From contig JANDJZ010000086.1 in the NCBI GenBank assembly GCA_027943245.1, positions 62,001 to 126,000 of the forward strand: 64,000 nt of DNA. The letters are read 5' to 3'. Both the position numbers and the translations under genes were made by a program. Shown one piece after another: positions 11,201 through 19,717 of this stretch. Source of the DNA: Acanthamoeba sp. SK_2022b (lineage: Eukaryota > Discosea > Longamoebia > Acanthamoebidae). The notes under the pieces are model-generated. The model was not told the DNA's origin, searched no databases, and saw only the letters and a list, made by a program, of their open reading frames with translations. Each line of letters opens with the position of its first letter. The stretch's first letter is position 1.

Positions 11201-11648
11201 GCAGGAGGGCGGCCTTCTCGTTCTCGACGTCCTTGCGGCCGCGAGCGGGGGCGAACGAGTCATCCTCATCGTCGTCATCTTCCTCTACGTCGATCCTCAC
11301 CGCCTCTTCAGAATCTCGCGAGCTGCTCTCGCCTTCGGATGAGGGGCGTCGCTGGCCCGAGGCTTGGCTCGAGCCCAGGGGGGAGGTGGAGGAAGAGGAA
11401 GGAGGGACGCCGAAGGTGACGTTCTTCTTGCTGCCCTCGATGGGAAGGCCTTCGCGTCGCGCGCGCCACTCCTTCTCGCGCTTGTTGAGCTTCTTCTTCT
11501 TTTTCTCCTTCTTGATGCCGAAGCCAGCCATGATGAAGCCCTCTTCATCCTTATTCTGGCCACGACGCGACAGGCTGTCCAACGTGCTGGCGAAGGACGT
11601 TTGCTTCAGGTCCGCAAGATGAGGAATCGGTCCCTTCCTCTCCGCCAT
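8229..11648 (-). CDS. SulP/SLC26 family anion transporter with STAS domain
   Basis: Twelve exons on the minus strand (11648..10826, 10724..10647, 10564..10371, 10285..10061, 9969..9925, 9839..9578, 9508..9272, 9171..9072, 8998..8890, 8816..8707, 8592..8520, 8438..8229) give 821 residues in one frame. The first 230 residues are a charged, Ser/Asp-rich cytoplasmic extension. The membrane part carries SulP signatures: IVGPTGALSGI, then ALARTALNINTGATSRMAGI. The C-terminal 120 residues form a STAS domain (YRISGQLTYINGF, then ISLRYLYYIDIDGLDALHE). Such proteins carry sulfate or other anions through the plasma or organelle membrane. The first ATG of the frame, at 11648, was chosen. The long acidic N-terminus is longer than in most relatives and may be regulatory. 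Confidence 0.9.
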
Positions 11649-12220
11649 CTTCTTCTTCACCCGAGACTAAGCGCACTAACTCGCTGTGCCTCTGCCGCGC
11701 ACGTAGACTAATGGGCACACGACTTGCTTTCTCTCACCTGCTGTACGCCGTCACCGGAGAAACGAGGGGGGGGGTCAGAAATAAAAATCAAAAAAGAACG
11801 AAAGCGAAGCTACACAACCAAAACGAGCACGACGCGAAGAAAGGAGGAGAAGGCTACCGTTGCCAAACGCAAGGCTTGGGTATGAAGAAATGAGAGAACG
11901 TCGGCAACGGCCTGAGGGCTTTGTGCGTGCGCAAGAAGGAACGCCGGAGGAACGAAGAAGCGCCTGGGACACCGGGAGCTACTCCCCTGCCGCGATTGTT
12001 TTTGGCTGCCTGTGCCGTATTGGCGGTCAGCAACGCCGCGATGACGAATGTAATAACGAACGCTTCGCATTCCCATGAACGGAAAGAAAGGAACGTCAAA
12101 TCAAGCTTTTCTTCGGCTTTCTCGTTTTCCATATTTTCTGAGCAGTGAGCGGTGATTGTATGGCGTATGTACACAGTGTTTAATTCTGGTTGACGAAACG
12201 AAGACGATGACGAGGAGAGC
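11649..12220. other. Intergenic, upstream of the SulP transporter
   Basis: Both flanking genes are on the minus strand, so this holds the SulP promoter and the 3' end of the F-box gene. A minus-strand frame near 12080-11880 begins with a hydrophobic stretch, but has no ATG and no homology, so it was not called. Confidence 0.4.
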
Positions 12221-13965
12221 TCACATAAGTACACAGTCCTCGGCACTCGTGGTGCCGCCCACTTGACATTCGAGACAGTCGTGGATGTTGTTGCCATCTA
12301 GCACGACTTGCTTGGCCCTGGCGGACGCTTCGATCGCTTTCCCATCCACATTATATATCTCACAGCCGAGCACCGTGGCGCTTGCGCCAATGTTGACGAA
12401 CACTCCATGGTGACGGCAGTCGTGAATCTTCCCTCCCTCGACCTTCACCTTGCCCTGCGAACTGCGCCCCACAAACAAACCTCTTGAGTGACGACACACG
12501 GTTTGGAGGGAAAAGCGAGTGGTACCGAACGTGGATGCCACTGTGCTCGGCTCCGTCAATCTCCACGTCGACTAGCGTGGCTCTGGCGTCCTCCCCAACG
12601 AATACGCCATGTTTCTTGGACTTATAGATACAGCAGTTCCTGGAGGAGAGACGAAGCGCGAAAGAGTCAGCGAATGCAAGCGCGACGAAGGAGGTTGGAA
12701 ACTACTTGAGCGTCGTGTCGGTGCCGGTCCCAAAGATGTTGACTGCCGTGGCCGAACTAAAGTCAGCCGCGTCGAAGCTGTTGGTGAACCTGGACAAACA
12801 CCATACATTAGCACGAGGAGGCGTCGCGAGAGCGGTTCCTGAGGTCAATTACCTGCAGTTCTCCAGTACGACGTGCGACCCCTCACCGATGCATATGGCG
12901 TGGTTGTTGGATCCCACGAAAGTGATGTCCTTGATCAGCTGATGAGGTCCAGCGTCGCTCTTGAGCTGAGACTGTGCGACCGAGTGTTAGACAAACAGCC
13001 ATAAATCTGGCAAGATCGCGCTCAAGAGCTCGTGACTCAGGCAAGTACCTGATCGAGATCGTCGCTCGTGCCAAAGACTTCGAACAGCGTCCAGGTAAAC
13101 CTGTGTAACCACGCGTCAAAAGACAATCGTCTACGAACGGCTCCAATGAAGGGTCCGGTTGTACCTGGCGGTCTCCTCCATGTCCTCGCCTTCGGCCACA
13201 ATGAAGTCAGGACTGTTGACGCTGTGCTTGCAAGCTTGGAGAACCACGTCGGCCGCAGTCTTACCCAGGCCGACGAGTTCCACGTCTTTGGCCATTTTGA
13301 TGGGCACCTCCACTTCACAGCCATGCCCATCGCAGTAGTACACGCCTAGCGGGAGAAGAGAGAAAGAGCGGCGATTGGGTCAGGGCAACATCAAGGTGGC
13401 GCATTCAAGACAAAGGGTTGCATCGAGCTGGGCACCAGGCATAATGTAGATGTACTCTCCAGGTTGAGCAGCGACGATCGCGCCTGAGATGGATCCGTGC
13501 AGCCGAGAGCCAAGGTGATGCCCACTCACCCAGCCGGGACCCACAAAGTGCGAGTGCCTCTGCAGTCCACAGGCCGCGCGCTTAGCCACAATCCGGCCGT
13601 AACAAGAAGGAAAAGAGAGGCGAGCGTACACGCAGGCGTCGATAGAGCAACTTCCAGTTGCAGGGCAGTGGCGCCAGACCAAACTTTTCCAGCGTGAGCG
13701 CGGTCTTGCTCAGAACGCATGGGGCAGGGTCGTTCTCGGGTGGAGGATGGGATTGAGAAGATGAAAGGGAAAACTTGAACACGCGAAGATCAGAAAGAGT
13801 GAGGGAGTAGCAAAGGCTACGCCAGAGCGTGTAGTCATCCGCTACAAGACACCATCTCTTGCAGGTCTGCTGAGCGGCGCGCAGGCCTGACACATCAAGA
13901 AACCCAAAGATGCGCAGCAGATTCTCGTCATTAAGCTCGGATAGCCTGGATGAGAGTGCACTCAT
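12221..13965 (-). CDS. F-box protein with parallel beta-helix repeats
   Basis: Eight exons (13965..13630, 13559..13436, 13345..13165, 13100..13049, 12971..12853, 12789..12706, 12639..12526, 12461..12221) give 416 residues with every phase matched. An F-box lies at residues 8-50 (LSELNDENLLRIFGFLDVSG, then CKRWCLVADDYTLW). After a linker comes a right-handed parallel beta-helix region built of pectate-lyase-like coils, seen as repeated H-x-G-[IV] turns: NNHAICIGEG, SKKHGVFVGED, HSGIHVR and CRHHGVFVNIGASAT. The layout matches the FBXO10/FBXO11 type of SCF ubiquitin-ligase substrate receptor, where the beta-helix binds the substrate. Ring ligase partners would be SKP1 and CUL1. An upstream in-frame ATG at 14031 adds a hydrophobic stretch; 13965 was preferred because it sits just before the F-box. 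Confidence 0.85.
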
Positions 13966-14076
13966 GAGTGACCTAACAGGCGTCAACATGAGAGCAAAGA
14001 TGAGGAACGCACTGCATCTTCCTGCGTGCAAATAAATGTGATTTATTGCGTTTTATTTATTTTCCTGGACTGAAAT

Positions 14077-16117
14077 TCACGACGAGGCAGGCTTCGGTCG
14101 GACTCCGATACCGTAGAGCCCGCTGGGCAGGAACACGGTGCCGCGGTGCTGTCCTTCGCCCCACACAAATCCGCCTTCGTGTACTTGCGAGGCCTCGGTG
14201 GTGAGGAGGGAGCCGTCGAGGTCGCCGTGCGTCGCCAGCGGCAGCAGGTGCGCCCCGGTTCCGCAATTGACGCGAGAGCCGACCATGATCCCGATCCTGC
14301 ACAAGCACGAGTCCTCATTGAGTCCATCGTGAAGAAGTGTGGTGGATATGGTGTGTGACACGCACCACAGCTTGAGGTTCAACTGTTGAGCCTGCAGAAG
14401 AGCCTCTAGAGCCGCCCTTACCCCGCCAGCCTTTTCCAGCTTGACATTCACTCCGTGCACGAAGTCCTAACATGCATACGTCGGAGAAGATGAGCAATCG
14501 CTCTTCGATTCTACATACACCACTCCTTTGTTAGGTCTTACCACTAGAAGCGGGAGGTCTGCAGCGGTAGACATGGACTCGTCTGCGAAGATGGGAATGC
14601 CGGCTTGCTCATATGCTGCCTTCACCTCTTTCCACGCTCGTTGGCTGGCTTCGTTGTTTGGCTCCTTGCAAATGGAGATTGCGTCAGCGTGCAGAAAGAG
14701 CAAAGAGCCAAGCTGGTCCAAGATTCGCTCAGTACCTTGAGCAGGGTAGTCGGAAATGGCTGCTCGAGCATGTAGATGTGCTCGCTCAGTGGTTTCAGCA
14801 CCTTGAGCATCTCCATGCAGCCCTCGGGGTTCCATGCTCCATTCGCGTCAATACAAAGCTGAGACCGCAATGACTGTCAGCGCATCGCTTCGCATGATGC
14901 CCTCTATTGGGTGTGACTCACCTTCCACGTAGAGTATTCGGTGAACTCCTCTTCGATGATCTTCTTGATTCCGCCCAAGATCTCTTGCCCTGCGAGTTGT
15001 TCACGTTGGTAAGGAAAGTCGAGTGATAATGCAGAGGCATGGTAGGTTACCTTGCTCGATGTTGGCATCCAGCTTGATCTTGAGGTATGGTGTGAAGCTC
15101 AGCGAGCTTCGGGCTTGCTGCAACATGAACTGCACATCGGGGTTGAGCGCGATCGTATAGAAGGAGTTCCCAAGTGGCACACCATGCTGCGTGATCTCCT
15201 TGCTGACCTCGATCCCAATCAGTTGATGCAACTGCAACATAAAGAGTGGTTAGAGTGGAGATGCCACATCAAGGGCACTGGGCAGACAGACCGGAATATG
15301 GGTGTGAACGCAGTAGAGGTCGAGTATGGCGGCTTCGATGCCACTGCGAGCAAAGCGCGATGCAGGATCGACATTGGAGGGCTCCTCGTCGAGAGCACAC
15401 AGGAGCCACAACACGAGCAGAGTGAAGTCGTCGGGATTTTTTTCTGTATAGCTCAGAACAAGCGGAACCTAATCAGCTGCCGCCCCTTACCCGTCTTGGT
15501 GGAGAACTTCAGACCTCTCAGAGCTGCGAAATGACCCGTGCCGGCGGCAACCTTGAAGGGTTGCAGTGGGTCGTACGGTGCAGAGCCACTGCCTTTTGCG
15601 GCCCTCCTTTGCAACTGTTCAAACTGTGTGGTTAGTTTGACTGGAGGCGCCGGTTCGGAGCAACGTAAAAACAGGGAGGGCACCGTTGCAGCGAAAGAGC
15701 GCACGTAGGCCTCGACATCGGCAAAATCCGAGAGGTAGCCAGCAGCGGGCTTCTTGGGCGGAAGGCCGACCTCACCCACACCAACTGTCACGGCATTGGT
15801 ACTACTTTGCTGCGGCACTTCGACCCAGACCTCTATGAGTGCGTTCTCGCGACGCGAGGTGCTGGAGTGACTGGTCCCAAACGGCGCCCGAAGCTCCAAT
15901 CCGTATTTCGACACGCGCAACCCCACCCTGAGAGTTGGGACGCAAGGTGGGTGGTCGGTCAGCAGAACAACTAACAGGAAAAAGAGAGAAGAGCGGCAAA
16001 AAGCGAGGCCCGCGGTTCGAACCTCCAGGCTTGCGAGGGACACAAAGCCCAGTCGAAACTGGCACAAAACGCCGGGTAGAGGCGTGAGCTCGTCCCGGTA
16101 GGTGCTTGGGCTTGCAT
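14077..16117 (-). CDS. Enolase-superfamily enzyme, L-Ala-D/L-Glu (dipeptide) epimerase type
   Basis: Nine exons: 16117..16023 (tentative), 15927..15491, 15443..15292, 15231..15051, 14989..14922, 14858..14736, 14664..14542, 14466..14366 and 14296..14077. They give about 499 residues. The barrel carries the family residues: the base motif K-x-K in YLKIKLDAN, metal ligands in CIDANGAWN, MLEQPF and FADESM, and the opposite lysine in NVKLEKAGG. This two-lysine arrangement is that of muconate-cycloisomerase-group racemases and epimerases, closest in feel to dipeptide epimerases that act on L-Ala-D-Glu from murein. The N-terminal capping domain (YGLELRAPFGTSHSSTSRRE) fits. The family is mostly bacterial, but the many introns show long residence here. 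The first exon is weak (donor GTTCGA), so the start may be wrong. The protein is longer than the usual 350-ish residues because of an insert near residues 100-150. Confidence 0.8.
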
Positions 16118-16415
16118 GCTCACGCAAAAAATAAGCAAGAAGCGAAGAAAAAAAGAAATTATTTTTTTCAGATATAATTTGTTGATCCGCTGGGCGGGAG
16201 ATTACGACCGAGAGTGAATTTATTTTTCTTCTATCCGAAATGATGTTGCGGTCCAGCGTTCGGGGTGGCAGAGCAGTGACAAGTGGGGCCTGCGTTAAGG
16301 CCACCGAGGCGGTAAGCCCTTAATATTCACTCGGCCATTTCTGCCTGGCATTTAATTGACCCCCCCCCACCGATAATGAACCAACTCACCCATCCAATGT
16401 GGTTGGGTTATAAAG
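16118..16415. other. Divergent promoter region
   Basis: Separates the epimerase (minus) from the PEPCK-like gene (plus). A TATAAAG sits immediately before the ATG at 16416, probably too close to act as a TATA box. A C-tract lies near 16361-16370. Confidence 0.4.
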
Positions 16416-18766
16416 ATGGCCCCTGGCCTCGTTTCCGCGCGTACTCTTGCCACCGCTGCGGCCCCGGCTGCTTCGGCGGCGCCCACACAGTCCCGTTCTT
16501 CCGCCCTCTTCGACTACAGACGCCTCAAGAATAGGAAGGGCTGGGTATGATTTCCCAATCCACCCACTTTTTCACTAACGTGATTATTAATGGATTGTTT
16601 GCCGAGTTCAGAAGAAGGTGGTACCTGATGAGGATCTTGATTTTACGGTTTTCCCTCGCGAGAGGCTGGGAAAGACCTACGAGCTCAACTGGACCATCTG
16701 TAAGTATGCTGTGATTCCCAACAAGGTAACCCCCCACAAACGCACGCGGCAACAGCGACGCATTAGCAAACTAATTCGCTTTCTCATTCACTTTCATTAG
16801 GACGGTGAGGCCTACCACAATCTCCATTCGCGAGGCCTCCATATGTTGGCCAACGCCACCGTCGGTATGGACCTTCAAGTTCATCCCGCACCGCCCTTTA
16901 CTGACCTATCGTGCTCTATGCAACCTGCAGACAAGAACAAGGCGCTGCATGTCTCCGTGCCCGAAGAGGAGTACGCGTTCAGCCATCACTTCGTCTTGCC
17001 CTCGCCTCCTCCCGCTCCCGCCGAGGGTCAGCCCGCCCCGGTCGACCTCATGTTCGTCCCGGAGCGCACCAACGTCGTCGACGACGCTGTTGCCAAGAAC
17101 GTCTCCAAGGAGGTGCTCGCCCTATGCGCAGAGCTGGATATGTGCCGTCTCTCTTTGCACACAGTGCTAAACTTTGTGTCTTCTTCTCCGCTCTAGGTGC
17201 GCCGCTTCCTCAGCGAGGGCAAGTACCTCTTCGTGCACGATGGCGCCATCGGCTCGCACTCGACCGCCGAGGAGAAGGTCCGGTTCATCGCCTCCAACGC
17301 CACCACGGCCCTCCACCTCAAGTGCGTCATGACCCACTTCTCCCAGCTCGACCGTAAGTCGCGACTTGAGATCGATTGAGCTAATGGCTACTCTTGTCGT
17401 TCAGGCACGTGATCCCCAAGCTGCCCGTCATCAGCATCCAGGACTTTGAGGAGAGCATCACCGTGTTTGTCGCTCCTGAGCTGAAGGGAACTGCTGGTGC
17501 GTGATCCTCCTCGCAATATGCGCTTTTCGCTCTCTCAAGAGGTTCCTCCTGAGTCTGACATTGAAACACACCCACAGAGAAGCTTGGCGTCTCGAGCGAC
17601 AAGTTCACCCTGATCAACTTCAAGACGAACCAGGTCTTCGTGGCCGGCACGAACGCTCCTGAGGCCATCCAGCAGGCTGTGTCGTCTCTTGCCACCTACT
17701 TGCTCGGCAAGAAGGTACGTTGACCCTTCATCATCACCTTACCAATTGTGATCAGCGGGGCAAATATACGTGGGGGGGGGGCTCACGCTCTCGTCGACCA
17801 TGCAGGGCGCGCTTCCTCTGCAGTGCGACTCAGCACTCACCAAAGACGGCAAGTCGGTCCTCTTCGTCGGTCCTGGTCTTCTCCAGCAGGTCCGTCTGCT
17901 TCCTTTGGTTCTTGTGCTTGGCCTACCCTAACTTGGCGCCTTGCAGAAGCCCCGCAGCGACTTGTTCGGTGCTCACGGCCACTTCTGGACCAACGAGGGC
18001 GTCAGCCGCATGTATGATGGCGCTTCTGTCGCCAACCCTGACGCTTCCCTTGCGCTGAACAGAGGGTACGTCTAGACTCTTCGCCTATATTCTTCTTTTC
18101 CATTCCCAAACCCATTGTCCTTACCATGTCCATCTTCTCCCTCTTCCCATTCCTGCAGAGACCTTGTGTTCCACGCCACGAAGGGCGGCAAGACGACGTA
18201 ATGGCCTCTTCTCCCAAAACGCTCGTTCTCTCCTGATGATTGCTGATCCCCCCCCCCCTTTGGTTTGGTTCCATAGGAAGACGAGCCTGAGCGTGCCGCT
18301 CAGCCTGCAGGGCCACCAGGCCCCTCACCCCTCTGCCATCGTCTTTGTCTCTCCCAACTCCCAGGCCGGTTTGACCAAGGTAGGCCTCGTCCTCCTTCCT
18401 GTAGAGCCGCCTGTGTCGTGAGAGTCTTCGAAGTGGCTTGACAAATCGGCCGTGTCACAGATCTCTGCCGAGGAAGCGGCCAAGCACTACCTCTCCTCTT
18501 TCCAGTTCCCGCTCGCCATCAAGCCCGACCTGCTCAAGCAGAGATTCGCCTACCTCCTCTCCAACAAGAACGTACGTGCCTCTCCCTCTCCGGAAAGCCT
18601 TCTGCCTGCTGCAGTGGGCAGGGCAAGACACGCAACTGGCTGTGTACGGCCACCGCCTCACACATACGCACACGCACAGGTGACGGCCTATCAGGTTGGC
18701 GCCAAGGGCGGAAAGCTGAACGTGGACGAGATCAACGCGAAGCTGAACACCGCTCTGGTCCAATAA
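16416..18766 (+). CDS. Phosphoenolpyruvate carboxykinase-like protein lacking active-site motifs
   Basis: Thirteen exons (16416-16544, 16612-16725, 16801-16864, 16931-17112, 17197-17321, 17405-17496, 17578-17714, 17806-17889, 17947-18065, 18159-18197, 18277-18379, 18461-18571, 18680-18766) give 461 residues. The colinear fold of ATP-type PEPCK is recognisable: KYLFVHDGAIGSHS, then HFWTNEGV where the family has the HGW/NIEGG region, then HPSAIVFVSPNSQAGLTK and ISAEEAAKHYLSSF. Catalytic elements are gone: the P-loop region reads LFVGPGLLQQ instead of GLSGTGKTT, and the metal-binding His of LPMHCSAN is replaced (LPLQCDSA). The first 30 residues are Ala/Ser/Arg-rich without acids, like a mitochondrial presequence. 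It is probably a non-enzymatic mitochondrial protein. The exon 5 donor at 17322 (GTGCGT) was chosen because the alternative at 17354 breaks the frame. Confidence 0.75.
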
Positions 18767-19098
18767 AACCACCCCCGCCCCTTTGATGCACACAACTCCA
18801 CGCGAGAGGAAAACCGGGTTCGGGGCGACCACAGCGCGCAGTGGAGGAGGGCATGTATCCAGCGCCAGCCCAAGCGGTCGGCGAGCGCAACACGCGTGGC
18901 CTGCCCCCTCAAATAATCCCGAAATTTCTCGTAGGCTTCACACTACCGACAATCCACAAAGCGAGCTTATCCGCGATTTCCACGTCTCTTCACTGACTTG
19001 GCAGACCCCAAGACCACAACCAGGGTGTTGGCCAAGCCTCGTTATTCAATCGTCAACAGTTACTCTAGTACAAGAAGCACACCCACACCGAGCCCGCC
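18767..19098. other. Intergenic
   Basis: Short region between two plus-strand genes. No gene, repeat or RNA was recognised; it should contain the PEPCK-like 3' end and the promoter of the gene at 19099. Confidence 0.4.
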
Positions 19099-19581
19099 AT
19101 GCTTGCTACTGAATCGGTACCTCTTCGCCACGCCCACGCAAGTGATGACCACCAGGCAAAGGGGAAAGACGTAGCAGCCCAGTTCAGGGACTACCAGCGA
19201 GCAATTGGCGAAGCAGTAGAGAAGCAAGTGATCGAGCCGCGAGAGGACTCGTTCACCATCTACCTCTCCGGCCTTCCCTCCCGACCATATGGGCGAGTGA
19301 CGCTGCTTGTGCAAGGGAAGCTGTTCTTCGAGAGCAGGCCTCTGGCCGATGGAGAAGAGGAAGTAACGACGGCGGTCGAGCTGCCGCCGCTGATGCACGA
19401 CGGGGAGGTGGATATCGAAGTGCGCGTGGCCTCCAAGAACGTGCGCAAGCGGGTGCAGGTACGGCTCGACGAAGGAAGCCATGTCCTGTTGGAGTGGGAC
19501 AAGGACGGCAACACGCAGGGAGAGCAAGAGGTGGCGGAGCACCTCCGAGTAAGCCAGCAGCACACTCCCTTCACAGTTTGA
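19099..19581 (+). CDS. Hypothetical intronless protein, 160 residues
   Basis: A single open frame with GC-rich third positions like its neighbours, starting at the ATG at 19099. I do not recognise the family. The sequence is acidic and soluble, with no signal peptide or membrane segment. The middle (about residues 50-135) alternates hydrophobic and charged residues in short stretches (FTIYLSGLPS, GRVTLLVQGKLFF, EVDIEVRVASKNVRKRVQVR), which suggests a beta-sandwich. It is convergent with the minus-strand gene ending at 19718. Lack of introns is unusual here but also seen in the PYM gene. Confidence 0.6.
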   Translation: MLATESVPLRHAHASDDHQAKGKDVAAQFRDYQRAIGEAVEKQVIEPREDSFTIYLSGLPSRPYGRVTLLVQGKLFFESRPLADGEEEVTTAVELPPLMHDGEVDIEVRVASKNVRKRVQVRLDEGSHVLLEWDKDGNTQGEQEVAEHLRVSQQHTPFTV

Positions 19582-19717
19582 AAGCCTTATAATTGGTACA
19601 TTATTCAATAAATAAAAGTTGTTGACAATACAAGTGGGTGGCAAACGGCGTCTTGGTACGGTTCTTCTTGTCTGTTGGCGCGTGTGAGTCGAATGCTTCG
19701 GTATGTGTATGTGTCGG

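Noticed and set aside
11854..12110. Minus-strand frame with a hydrophobic, signal-like start
   Set aside because: No ATG in the frame, no good splice donor, and no similarity to a known protein.
13490..13535. Possible 46-nt intron (GTGAGT...CTCAG) in the F-box/beta-helix gene
   Set aside because: Removing it breaks the phase needed by the following exons, while reading through keeps one frame.
16011..16030. GGTTCGAACC, resembling a tRNA T-loop
   Set aside because: The flanking bases cannot form a five-pair T stem on either strand, and no anticodon arm or acceptor stem is found nearby.
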